A stretch of DNA of 64,000 nt from an uncultured Eubacteriales bacterium. GTDB taxonomy: Bacteria > Bacillota > Clostridia > Oscillospirales > Acutalibacteraceae. Below the pieces are notes generated by a model. That model was given only the letters and a program-made list of their open reading frames with translations. It had not been told where the DNA came from and searched no databases. Below, in pieces: positions 42,347 through 50,179 of the stretch. The stretch spans positions 1-64,000 of the forward strand of contig CASFBL010000008.1 of assembly GCA_949292775.1 (NCBI GenBank). Reading direction: 5' to 3'. Numbering within the stretch: position 1 is the first letter of the stretch; the number at the start of each line of letters is the position of its first letter. A program made the position numbers and the translations under genes.

Positions 42347-43945
42347 ATGGAAGCGCTTTTTCTCACGATGCTGAATAAAAGTATCACCGCCGGCTGGCTT
42401 GTGCTCGCGGTCGTGCTGTTCCGTCTGATTTTTAAAAATGCACCGAAATGGATTCGGAGCATTTTGTGGGCGCTTGTAGCGGTTCGCTTGGTATTTCCGT
42501 TTTCCGTCGAGAGCGTGTTAAGCCTCATTCCGAGTGCCGACACTGTGCCCCAAACGATTTTAACCGCTGACGCCCCAGAAATTTATTCCGGCGTGGCGTA
42601 TTTCAACAGCACCGTCAACCCGGTGCTTTCCGATGCGCTTGCCCCCGACGTAACGGCCGCCGTGACACCCGCGCAAAAGCTCACTTTTGTTGCCGCGGTT
42701 TTGTGGCTTGTCGGCGTTGCCGCATGGCTCATTTATGCAGGCATCAGCTTTTTAAAGCTTAAGCGAAAAGTGCGCGAAGCGGTCCTGCTTCAAGAGAATA
42801 TATGGCTTTGTGACCATATCCCAACGCCGTTTATTTTAGGGCTCTTCCGGCCGAAAATTTATCTGCCGTCCGCTATGCGAGAAGAAGATATGGAATATGT
42901 CCTTGCGCACGAACAGGCGCATTTAAAGCGCCTCGACCACCTTTTCAAGCCGCTCGGCTTTTTCCTGCTTTGCGTTTACTGGTTTAACCCCGTTTTGTGG
43001 CCCGGCTATGTTCTGTTTTGCCGCGATATGGAGCTTGCCTGCGACGAAAAGGTTTTGCGGCAGCGGGGAACGGAAATCAAAAAGGCTTATTCCGAATCGC
43101 TGGTCCGTTTGAGCGCACCGCGCAAAACGATTGCCGCCTGCCCGTTGGCGTTCGGCGAAGCCGGCGTGAAAGAACGGGTCAAAAGCATTTTGAACTATAA
43201 AAAACCGGCATTTTGGATTATCCTTGTTGCTTTCCTTGCCGTTCTTGTGACCGCGGTTTGCTTCTTAACCGACCCGGTGCGCGATAAAGAGTCTGCCGCG
43301 CCGCGTTCTGTCGCAAGCGCTTACGGCTATTATTATTTTTCGGGCAAAGACAGCGCCTATCTTTCGCTGATGCCGGATAGTGAAAGATGCTCGTTTTCGT
43401 TTTCCTTGTTGAGCAGCTATTTCCCTGTGGGCACTTATACGGAAACAGACGACAGTATTGTGATGACAACCGACGACGGGAAAGATACCTATACATTTAA
43501 AAAGGACGGGAAAAATCTGATTTTTGATGCAGACCGTTCCTCGCCGATGCCGAGTTACAGCTATTCTTCCGCCGCAGACGCCGAACTTTGTGTGCCGGAC
43601 GGCGCTGTGTTTCAATTTGCAGAGCAAGACCCGTTTTATATGGATAAAACTTCATATGATATTGACGGCGACGGGGTTGCGGAAACGTGTATTTTAAGCT
43701 TCGGCCCCACCTCGGGGCTGTTCACCTTTCAGTTCACGGCGAACGAAAACGGACTGAAAGAATACGAAAATGTTTTTAAAACGGACGCTTGCGACCTCTC
43801 GTTTGTCATAGAGCGGGATAAGCTGAAAGTTAAAGCAACCGCAATGGACGACGAGACCAAAACCATAGTTTACGACATCGCCGTAAAAGACGGCAATATC
43901 GTCCTCGCCAATAATGGCAGATTGTTGGAAAGCATAAAGCAATAG
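42347..43945 (+). CDS. M56-family (BlaR1-type) sensor metalloprotease with an unusual C-terminal domain
   Basis: A 532-residue membrane protein. Four N-terminal helices flank the protease part with zinc motif H188-E189-Q-A-H192 and the third ligand Glu229 in DMELACDEKVL. A fifth helix (~290-308) leads to an extracytoplasmic part of ~220 residues. In BlaR1 and MecR1 that part is a penicillin-binding domain with an SxxK serine. Here there is no SxxK/SxN/KTG set; instead there are beta-rich segments (YDIDGDGVAETCILSFGP). It likely senses something other than beta-lactams and relieves repression by the BlaI partner. Confidence 0.8.
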   Translation: MEALFLTMLNKSITAGWLVLAVVLFRLIFKNAPKWIRSILWALVAVRLVFPFSVESVLSLIPSADTVPQTILTADAPEIYSGVAYFNSTVNPVLSDALAPDVTAAVTPAQKLTFVAAVLWLVGVAAWLIYAGISFLKLKRKVREAVLLQENIWLCDHIPTPFILGLFRPKIYLPSAMREEDMEYVLAHEQAHLKRLDHLFKPLGFFLLCVYWFNPVLWPGYVLFCRDMELACDEKVLRQRGTEIKKAYSESLVRLSAPRKTIAACPLAFGEAGVKERVKSILNYKKPAFWIILVAFLAVLVTAVCFLTDPVRDKESAAPRSVASAYGYYYFSGKDSAYLSLMPDSERCSFSFSLLSSYFPVGTYTETDDSIVMTTDDGKDTYTFKKDGKNLIFDADRSSPMPSYSYSSAADAELCVPDGAVFQFAEQDPFYMDKTSYDIDGDGVAETCILSFGPTSGLFTFQFTANENGLKEYENVFKTDACDLSFVIERDKLKVKATAMDDETKTIVYDIAVKDGNIVLANNGRLLESIKQ

Positions 43946-43950
43946 GGCAA

Positions 43951-43988
43951 AAAACGGAGGCGTTATAAATGAACGCCTCCGTTTTTTT
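43951..43988. terminator. Terminator between convergent genes
   Basis: AAAACGGAGGCGTT pairs perfectly with AACGCCTCCGTTTT around a 7-base loop, followed by T on the plus strand and with A before it for the minus strand. Confidence 0.9.
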
Positions 43989-43998
43989 ACCGCGTCCC

Positions 43999-44979
43999 TT
44001 AATGACACCTTGGGCAAGCGCGGTAACCCTTCTGTTCTGCCAAATCAGTATTATATATCCAAAAACTGGAATCATCAAAATAATCGCATCCATATTTATG
44101 ATACAGTGTGGAACCTTCATTTACACAGGCGGCGTATTCTTCATAGAACGCCAAAGCATCTGCTTCTGTATGGCTGATTTCATATTGCAAATGCACGATG
44201 GTATCTTGCTGATCTTTGATTTTCTGCGCAAAATATATGGTGGTCAGAGTGCATATGGCAACAACGATTAGCAAAAGAATAATTAGCGAAGACTGGTTTA
44301 TCCAAAGCCCTTTAAAATGGCGGTCTGTCTTTATGTTTGTATTGTCGGTGGCTGCTTTGACGGCCCTGTGGCGCTGTGCCGCCGCAACAGCCTTTTTCTT
44401 GCTTGCAAGAGAAGCGCTCTGTTTTGTAAAGGAAAAACCCATGGGTGCTTTTATGGACGGTGTAGTGCCATACATATTAATATAAATCGTTTTATAAGGC
44501 TGCCCGGAGGGGAGATATGTAGCATAAATGTCAACCGGGCCGTTGATTTCAGCTAGGCTCACGGAGCCTTTTCGCACATATTTGATTTTTTCTCCGTTGG
44601 AAGTATAAAGCCGGTCGAGATATTTTTCTTCCCCTTCAACTGCTTTTAAAGCAGGCGTGTAGACGGGCTTTTTCGGGACGAGGCCAAAGTCCGCCTCACC
44701 TTCATGGTTTGGCTGGTTTTGCCGGTTGGCATTCAGCGAGTCGGCTACATTTTTTGCCTGCCAATCTGCGATGATTCCCAAAGCTTGCTTTGAAGTCATC
44801 TTTTCTGTTGCCGGAGATGGATTGCACGAAGAAGTATCGGTGCCCAAAGCTGCCGGTTGCTTCGGCGGGTTCGGCTTTGCTGGCTCCGACGGCACGGAGG
44901 GCTGTTCAAGCGGTTTGCCGCAAAACTGGCAAAATACACTGTCGTTTGGAATATTTCGTTTGCAGGCAGCACAAATCAT
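43999..44979 (-). CDS. Zinc-ribbon membrane protein of unknown function
   Basis: The 326-residue protein starts with a zinc ribbon (MICAACKRNIPNDSVFCQFCG), then a Pro/Ser linker, a ~100-residue middle domain (LDRLYTSNGEKIKYVRKGSVSLAEI) and one membrane helix around residues 250-272. A coiled segment follows, then a C-terminal part with CPRCH at the end. The middle domain is unrecognised. ATG 44979 overlaps the stop of the upstream zinc-ribbon gene (ATGA), so they are translated together. Both likely act at the membrane. Confidence 0.65.
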   Translation of the reverse strand: MICAACKRNIPNDSVFCQFCGKPLEQPSVPSEPAKPNPPKQPAALGTDTSSCNPSPATEKMTSKQALGIIADWQAKNVADSLNANRQNQPNHEGEADFGLVPKKPVYTPALKAVEGEEKYLDRLYTSNGEKIKYVRKGSVSLAEINGPVDIYATYLPSGQPYKTIYINMYGTTPSIKAPMGFSFTKQSASLASKKKAVAAAQRHRAVKAATDNTNIKTDRHFKGLWINQSSLIILLLIVVAICTLTTIYFAQKIKDQQDTIVHLQYEISHTEADALAFYEEYAACVNEGSTLYHKYGCDYFDDSSFWIYNTDLAEQKGYRACPRCH

Positions 44980-45323
44980 AATTTCACCTCTTCGCCGATT
45001 TCTTTTTCTGAAATTACTTCGGTACCGCATTTGCGGCAGAAGCGACAGCTGTCAGTCAGCGGCGTCCCGCACTTTCGGCAAAAACGGACTTCGCTTTCCG
45101 CATGGGAGACGGGCGCAGAGCTTGATCCTTCAAGGGATGTGCCGCAAGACGGCTGCACCTCTTTGGATTTATATGCATCCCATTTCTTGCACAGCTTTTT
45201 GGCAATGAAAACAACAACTATATAGAAAATAATATACCCAATCTTATAACCAGTAATATACCCTAATATGGTATTTATCAAACTTGCAACAAAAAAGCAA
45301 CCAAACCAAATCAACACTTTCAT
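44976..45323 (-). CDS. Small membrane protein with a double zinc ribbon
   Basis: A 115-residue protein with two N-terminal membrane helices (~4-20 and ~28-42) and a cytoplasmic C-terminus holding paired zinc ribbons CRKCGTPLTDSCRFCRKCG. It overlaps the next zinc-ribbon gene by 4 bases and forms a two-gene operon with it. Ribosome site AAGGGAG about 10 bases upstream. The function is unknown. Confidence 0.65.
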   Translation of the reverse strand: MKVLIWFGCFFVASLINTILGYITGYKIGYIIFYIVVVFIAKKLCKKWDAYKSKEVQPSCGTSLEGSSSAPVSHAESEVRFCRKCGTPLTDSCRFCRKCGTEVISEKEIGEEVKL

Positions 45324-45898
45324 TTTTCGTTTCTCCCTTTTCTTTTTTGCTCTAAGGTGCAGAAGTGCAGGAGTTCGATTTTTTATTCATGGAAAACAGA
45401 TCTTTGCACCAGAAAGACATCGTCAGCGTGTCCAGATTTTGCTGTATGGCATTAGAGGTCGCAGAAGCATTCGGCCTCTTTTTGGAAGATAGTCTGCGTC
45501 ATAAATTTTCTTATAAATATACTGTCGGTAAGTTCTATACGGTTATCTCTCTCATGTAAGCGCCGGGTTTATACCTCCATTATATCTGTTCCACAAAAAA
45601 AGTGCAACCACCTAAAACTAAATAGACCGTCTGTAGGTATGGTTAAGCTGCTTTTCGCATGCTTTGAGAAAGTATTAAGAAGATTTTGATATGTTTGAAG
45701 ATGCCAATATATCACGAACCCAATGACGCAATGTAAAATTGAATTTGTAAGAGACTTTGTGTATGTAAATTGGAATAGTTCCGAGAACTTCTGTTAGCAA
45801 TAGACGATTTGTGATTGATTGAAAAGGGAAATGCCGGTTTTGAAGCAATCAGTGTTTAGTGGGACAACAAGAGGTTGAAATGCCTGCCGCAAAGCGCC

Positions 45899-45926
45899 TT
45901 GACACATGTTGCTTCGCGCGTATAAT
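45899..45926 (+). promoter_or_regulatory. Promoter of the acetyltransferase gene
   Basis: TTGACA (45899-45904) and TATAAT (45921-45926), both perfect, 16 bases apart. They leave a leader of about 145 bases. Confidence 0.65.
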
Positions 45927-45969
45927 TAGGTGTGACAGAATAACCGCGCCCGATAAAGCGGGGAGACAT

Positions 45970-46062
45970 ATGGGAACAGGTGCTGCCGCTGTTTTTGGCT
46001 TTAACGGTATAATCAAAACGAAACAAAAGCTTTGCCACAGCCGTTTGCAGCGTGTTCGTTAA
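45970..46062 (+). CDS. Possible 30-codon leader frame ahead of the acetyltransferase gene
   Basis: An ATG at 45970 is preceded by GGGGAG (45960-45965, spacing 4). Its frame (MGTGAAAVFGFNGIIKTKQK...) ends 14 bases before the acetyltransferase start. Inducible cat genes in Gram-positive bacteria often have short leader peptides. I see no hairpin here that hides the downstream ribosome site, so a regulatory role is a guess. Confidence 0.3.
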   Translation: MGTGAAAVFGFNGIIKTKQKLCHSRLQRVR

Positions 46063-46076
46063 TTCAGGAGGATGCA

Positions 46077-46700
46077 ATGTCGTTTCATTTAATAGATTTA
46101 CAAACTTGGGAGCGCAAGGCGTTCTATGAACATTTTATCAACGAGGTTGTCTGTACTTATTCCACAACGGTCAACCTTGACATAACAAATCTGAAAGGCT
46201 ATCGGCTTTACCCGACCATAATTTGGCTTCTAACAAAAGCCGTCAACCAAATTCCGGAGTTCCGCACTGCGCTTACAGATGAGGGCGTGGGTATATTTGA
46301 TGAAATGCACCCCGCTTATACGATTTTTAATCCAGACAACAAAAATTTTTCGGCGATATGGACCGAATTCCATTCGGATTATCACGCTTTTCTGCGTGCC
46401 TATGAATCCGATCATGCAAAATATACATCGTCCGTCGAGTATGCGCCAAAGCCAAACAGACCCTTAAACACTTTTGACATTTCAATGATTCCCTGGTTTA
46501 CCTTTACTTCTTTTAACATCAATGTTTTTGACAACGGGAAATACCTGCTTCCGATTTTCACTTTGGGGAAATTTTTTGAAGATAACGGAAAAAGGCTGAT
46601 ACCGCTTTCCATTCAGGTGCACCACGCTGTTTGCGACGGATATCATATTGGAAAATTCGTAGAAATGCTGCAAACAATGATTGCGCAATTTCACGCGTGA
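46077..46700 (+). CDS. Chloramphenicol acetyltransferase (CAT) family protein
   Basis: The 207-residue protein has the CAT fold signatures: WERKAFYEHF at the N-terminus, YPTIIWLLTKAVNQIPEFR in the middle, FTSFNINV and the active-site IQVHHAVCDGYH with catalytic His183 and structural Asp187. It would acetylate chloramphenicol or a related hydroxyl compound with acetyl-CoA. Length is about normal. ATG 46077 follows CAGGAGG. Its AT-rich surroundings and isolation suggest acquisition. Some CAT-like proteins are inactive on chloramphenicol, so resistance is probable, not certain. Confidence 0.85.
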   Translation: MSFHLIDLQTWERKAFYEHFINEVVCTYSTTVNLDITNLKGYRLYPTIIWLLTKAVNQIPEFRTALTDEGVGIFDEMHPAYTIFNPDNKNFSAIWTEFHSDYHAFLRAYESDHAKYTSSVEYAPKPNRPLNTFDISMIPWFTFTSFNINVFDNGKYLLPIFTLGKFFEDNGKRLIPLSIQVHHAVCDGYHIGKFVEMLQTMIAQFHA

Positions 46701-46770
46701 AATAAATAGTGGAAATTTGGCAATTATGTTTTTACCAGATGAGCAGTTTAGACTTATCCAAGATAACAAA

Positions 46771-46812
46771 AAAGAGCTATCAGACTTTCAAAAAATCTGA
46801 TAGCTCTTTGCT
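46771..46812. terminator. Bidirectional terminator after the acetyltransferase gene
   Basis: AAAGAGCTATCAGA pairs perfectly with TCTGATAGCTCTTT (loop of 11), with T-rich flanks on both sides. Confidence 0.85.
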
Positions 46813-46908
46813 TTTACAATAATTCAAATAATGCTGCCATTTTGTTGCCGCAAAGGACATTCAAACAGCTAAAACCGCATAACTACAGGCTTTTTTAAGT
46901 GTGAGAAT

Positions 46909-47892
46909 TTATTCCCATTCAATCGTCGCGGTGGGCTTCGGCGAGAGGTCATAGCAGACGCGGTTGACATTGGGGACTTCCTTGAGAATGCGGTCGGTGA
47001 TTTTGGTGAGCACCGCCCAGTCAAGAAGCTCAATGGTAGCTGTCATTGCGTCTTTGGTATTGACCGCGCGCAAAATGACGGGGTAATCAAAGCAGCGTTT
47101 GCCGTCGCGCACACCGACCGATTTGAAATCGGGCACAACGGTGAAATACTGCCAAACCTTTTTGTTGAGCCCGGCTTTCTCGAATTCTTCACGCAGAATG
47201 GCGTCGGATTCGCGGACAGCTTCGAGACGCTCACGGGTGATAGCCCCCAAGCAGCGCACGCCGAGACCCGGACCGGGGAACGGCTGACGATAGACCATGT
47301 TTGCGGGAAGACCGAGCGCATCGCCGACAACACGAACTTCGTCTTTGTAGAGGAACTTCAGCGGCTCGACAAGCCGGAAGCCCAGTTGTTCGGGCAGTCC
47401 GCCGACATTGTGATGCGCCTTGACGCCTTTTTCGCTTTCCAAAATATCCGGGTAAATCGTGCCCTGCGCCAAAAAGTCGATGCCGTCAAGCTTCTGCGCT
47501 TCTTCTTTGAACACTTCAATGAATTCGCCGCCAATGATTTTGCGCTTCTGTTCGGGGTCAGAGATACCCGCCAGCTTGCCGAGGAATCGCTCGGATGCGT
47601 CCACATAAATCAGGTTGGCGTCCATTTGATTGCGGAATACTTCGATAACCTGCTCGGGTTCGCCTTTGCGCAGCAGGCCGTGGTTAACATGCACGCAGAC
47701 AAGCTGCTTGCCGATTGCTTTGATTAAAAGCGCGGCGACTACCGAGGAGTCAACACCGCCCGAAAGGGCAAGCAGGACTTTTTTGTCACCGACAGCCGCG
47801 CGGACTTCGGCGACCTGTTCCTCAATGAACGCATTTGCCGCTTGGGCGGTCGTAATGCGCGCTAAAGATTCCGGTCGTTTGTTGTTTTCCAT
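46909..47892 (-). CDS. GMP synthetase ATP-pyrophosphatase subunit without glutaminase domain (GuaA paralogue)
   Basis: A 327-residue protein aligning with the C-terminal two thirds of GuaA: PP-loop SGGVDSS (~44-50), [38 protein letters not shown] and the end PTATIEWE. The glutamine amidotransferase domain is missing entirely. It would amidate XMP with free ammonia or with a separate glutaminase, as the archaeal GuaAb does, but no GuaAa-like gene is next to it. A full guaA lies 700 bases upstream. It has its own promoter at 47975-48003. Start ATG follows CGGAGGC. Confidence 0.85.
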   Translation of the reverse strand: MENNKRPESLARITTAQAANAFIEEQVAEVRAAVGDKKVLLALSGGVDSSVVAALLIKAIGKQLVCVHVNHGLLRKGEPEQVIEVFRNQMDANLIYVDASERFLGKLAGISDPEQKRKIIGGEFIEVFKEEAQKLDGIDFLAQGTIYPDILESEKGVKAHHNVGGLPEQLGFRLVEPLKFLYKDEVRVVGDALGLPANMVYRQPFPGPGLGVRCLGAITRERLEAVRESDAILREEFEKAGLNKKVWQYFTVVPDFKSVGVRDGKRCFDYPVILRAVNTKDAMTATIELLDWAVLTKITDRILKEVPNVNRVCYDLSPKPTATIEWE

Positions 47893-47929
47893 ATTTATGC
47901 CTCCGATAATTTAATTTTTCAGCATACGA

Positions 47930-47961
47930 ACCTGCACCGCACATTGCGGGGAACAACAGGT
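47930..47961 (-). promoter_or_regulatory. Two-part hairpin in the leader of the GuaA paralogue
   Basis: On the transcript an outer ACCTG/CAGGT pair encloses an inner CCGCA/TGCGG hairpin. It lies between the promoter and the ribosome site. It is not a known purine riboswitch as far as I can tell. Confidence 0.4.
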
Positions 47962-47974
47962 CGGATTTAATCTC

Positions 47975-48003
47975 ATTATAAATGGTTTTGTCAAAAATGG
48001 CAA
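47975..48003 (-). promoter_or_regulatory. Promoter of the GuaA paralogue
   Basis: On the minus strand TTGCCA is followed after 17 bases by TATAAT (47980-47975). The leader is about 75 bases long. Confidence 0.6.
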
Positions 48004-48034
48004 TCTTTTTCGAAAGCACTATAACACATAAAAG

Positions 48035-48062
48035 AAAGCCAAACAGAGAACTGTCTGGCTTT
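48035..48062 (-). terminator. Terminator of the purA-guaA operon
   Basis: AAAGCCAAACAG (48035-48046) pairs with CTGTCTGGCTTT (48051-48062), one wobble. On the minus strand TTCTTTT follows. Confidence 0.75.
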
Positions 48063-48093
48063 TTGATTAAATTTATTTGTTGGAAAAGTGTTT

Positions 48094-48579
48094 TCAACCT
48101 TTTTTATATATTACTCTGCTGTCATCCACTAAGGCTTTCGTAACCAATAAATTGTACGCGCCAATTCTAGAATGCCAATGCTTATGTTTAAAAAAGGCTT
48201 CCCAATTCAACTCTAAAATAAATTCGGGCTGAAATTTTTCATCGAGCTTAATAATAACGACATATTCAAACAAGGGTTTTACCGCCGTGAATTCAGCATC
48301 TTTTTCAATGCCGTAAAATGCACCGGTGGTGTTGGTGGTGATACACTTGATTGAATAGCGTTCGCCGTTTACACTGATGGCATCAATATTTTTAGTAGAG
48401 GTTGGTGCGAATTGCAGTTTTGGCAAACCTTTGGTTTTGCTATAGTAATCTACAACAAGATACTCACCCAAATCGCCGGTAATATTTTTGGTGCGCACCA
48501 AATTTTCTTTGCGCATTTGTGCCAACAGTTTGCCGTAAATTTGTATTAGCTCTGTTCCGGAGCATTTTGAAAAGTCCAT
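48094..48579 (-). CDS. Restriction-endonuclease-like protein of unknown function
   Basis: The 161-residue protein resembles a group with a PD-(D/E)XK-like core. GDLGEYLVVDYY gives the first helix, KNIDAIS the metal-binding Asp and YSIKCI the K of the E/QxK pair, though the usual Glu or Gln is Ser here. The second half is beta/alpha with FEYVVIIKLDEKF. I recall similar small proteins annotated as DUF6998, uncertainly. ATG 48579 follows CAGGG; an upstream extension would overlap guaA. It is the last gene of the purA-guaA transcript. Confidence 0.5.
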   Translation of the reverse strand: MDFSKCSGTELIQIYGKLLAQMRKENLVRTKNITGDLGEYLVVDYYSKTKGLPKLQFAPTSTKNIDAISVNGERYSIKCITTNTTGAFYGIEKDAEFTAVKPLFEYVVIIKLDEKFQPEFILELNWEAFFKHKHWHSRIGAYNLLVTKALVDDSRVIYKKG

Positions 48580-48610
48580 AAACATCCCTGCCAATGGATT
48601 TAATTGCTCT

Positions 48611-50164
48611 TTATTCCCACTCCACCGTGCCGGGGGGTTTGGAAGTGATGTCGTAGACGACGCGGTTGATGCCGTCCACTTCGTTGGTAATGCGGTTGGA
48701 GACGGTCGCCAAAATGTCATAGGGGATGCGCGCCCAGTCCGCGGTCATGAAGTCGTCGGTCGTCACCGCGCGAACGGCAATGACATTTTCATAGGTGCGG
48801 TGGTCGCCCATCACGCCGACTGCCTTGGCGCCTGTGTAAACGGTAAAGAACTGGCTCAAATTCTTTTCATAGCCGTTCTTCGCCATTTCATCGCGCAAAA
48901 CCGCGTCTGCGTCTTGCACAATGCGAATTTTCTCCGCCGTAATTTCACCGAGAATGCGAACGCCCAGTCCCGGGCCGGGGAACGGCTGGCGCCAAACCAG
49001 CTCGTGCGGAATGCCGAGTTTTTCACCGACTGCACGCACTTCGTCTTTAAACAAATCTTTCAAAGGCTCAATGACCCCCAAAAAATCGACATCGTCCGGC
49101 AGCGCTCTTTGGTTATGGTGCGTCTTAATCACCGCACTGCCGGCGCCCTCGCCGGAAGCACCCTTGCCGCTTTCGATGCGGTCGGGATAAATCGTGCCCT
49201 GTGCGAAAAACGCGTCGCCGTGGGCGCGCTTTTTAATTTCGTCCCAAAAGACTTCATAGAACGCGTCGCCGATGATGTGGCGCTTCTTTTCGGGGTCGGT
49301 CACGCCTTTTAATTTTTCTAAAAATACATCGCCGCAGTTGACGCGGACGAACTGCATATCAAACAATTTGGTGAAGGTTTCTTCTACAAAGTCGCCTTCG
49401 TCTTTGCGCATCAAGCCCTGGTCAACGAAAACGCAGGTGAGCTGTTTGCCGACAGCACGGCTCAAAAGACCGGCCGCAACCGACGAATCCACGCCGCCGG
49501 AAAGTCCTAAAATGACCTGCTTGTCGCCAATCTGCTCGCGAAGCGCCGCAACGGTGTCCTCAATGAAGCTGTCCATTTGCCAGTCGCCCTTGCAGCGGCA
49601 GACCTTATACAAGAAATTCTCAAGCATTTTGTCGCCGTAAACGCTGTGGGTGACTTCCGGGTGGAACTGCACAGCGTACAGCTTTTTCGCCGTGTTCTGC
49701 ATTGCAGCACAGGGGCAGTTGTCCGTTTTCGCAATCGTCTCGAACCCCTCGGGCACAGCGGATATGTAATCGGTGTGGCTCATCCAAACCGTGCTCGTTT
49801 TCGGCACATCGGCAAACAGCGGGCTTTCTTCTTTTAAGGCGGTCAGCTCAATTTTGCCGTATTCCGAGACCGGCGCGGTGCTGACCGTGCCGCCCGAAAG
49901 ATACGCCATCAGCTGGCAGCCGTAGCAGATGCCGAGCACCGGCACGCCAAGCTCCAAAATGCCTTTTTCATAATGCGGCGAAGTCTCGTCATAGACGGAA
50001 TTCGGCCCGCCGGTGAAAATGATGCCCTTGTAGCCATTTTCGCGAATTACGGAAAGGGGCGTGGTATAGGGCAGAATTTCTGCATAAATATGATGGTCGC
50101 GGACGCGGCGTGCAATCAGCTGATTATATTGCCCGCCGAAGTCCAGAACTAAAACTTTCTCCAT
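48611..50164 (-). CDS. guaA: GMP synthase (glutamine-hydrolysing)
   Basis: The 517-residue bifunctional enzyme converts XMP to GMP. The N-terminal class I glutaminase has the nucleophile Cys in VLGICYGCQ and the His-Glu pair in [10 protein letters not shown]. The ATP-pyrophosphatase domain has [13 protein letters not shown], followed by the dimerisation domain ending PPGTVEWE. Start ATG follows AAGGAG. It is 15 bases after purA, so adenylate and guanylate branch enzymes are cotranscribed. A glutaminase-free paralogue lies downstream. Confidence 0.96.
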   Translation of the reverse strand: MEKVLVLDFGGQYNQLIARRVRDHHIYAEILPYTTPLSVIRENGYKGIIFTGGPNSVYDETSPHYEKGILELGVPVLGICYGCQLMAYLSGGTVSTAPVSEYGKIELTALKEESPLFADVPKTSTVWMSHTDYISAVPEGFETIAKTDNCPCAAMQNTAKKLYAVQFHPEVTHSVYGDKMLENFLYKVCRCKGDWQMDSFIEDTVAALREQIGDKQVILGLSGGVDSSVAAGLLSRAVGKQLTCVFVDQGLMRKDEGDFVEETFTKLFDMQFVRVNCGDVFLEKLKGVTDPEKKRHIIGDAFYEVFWDEIKKRAHGDAFFAQGTIYPDRIESGKGASGEGAGSAVIKTHHNQRALPDDVDFLGVIEPLKDLFKDEVRAVGEKLGIPHELVWRQPFPGPGLGVRILGEITAEKIRIVQDADAVLRDEMAKNGYEKNLSQFFTVYTGAKAVGVMGDHRTYENVIAVRAVTTDDFMTADWARIPYDILATVSNRITNEVDGINRVVYDITSKPPGTVEWE

Positions 50165-50179
50165 GAGGACTCCTTCGGT

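Larger units (their letters stand above)
45324..46076. other. AT-rich gene-poor stretch before the acetyltransferase gene
   Basis: A 753-base interval with no convincing protein gene. An open frame at 45365-45559 (64 codons, MQEFDFLFMENRSL...) lacks a ribosome site and family resemblance, so it is not counted. 45560-45890 has no open frame of note on either strand and looks like decayed DNA. The promoter and short leader frame at 45899-46062 belong to the downstream gene. Confidence 0.55.

Noticed and set aside
42347..43945. Beta-lactam sensor (BlaR1/MecR1) function
   Set aside because: The protease half matches, but the outer domain lacks SxxK, SxN and KTG motifs.
45365..45559. 64-codon open frame
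   Set aside because: No ribosome site, no recognisable family, in AT-rich spacer; counted only as part of the gene-poor stretch.
46063..46076. Translational attenuator hairpin over the acetyltransferase ribosome site
   Set aside because: I searched the leader for a complement to GGAGG (CCTCC) and found none, so the classic cat attenuation hairpin is not present.
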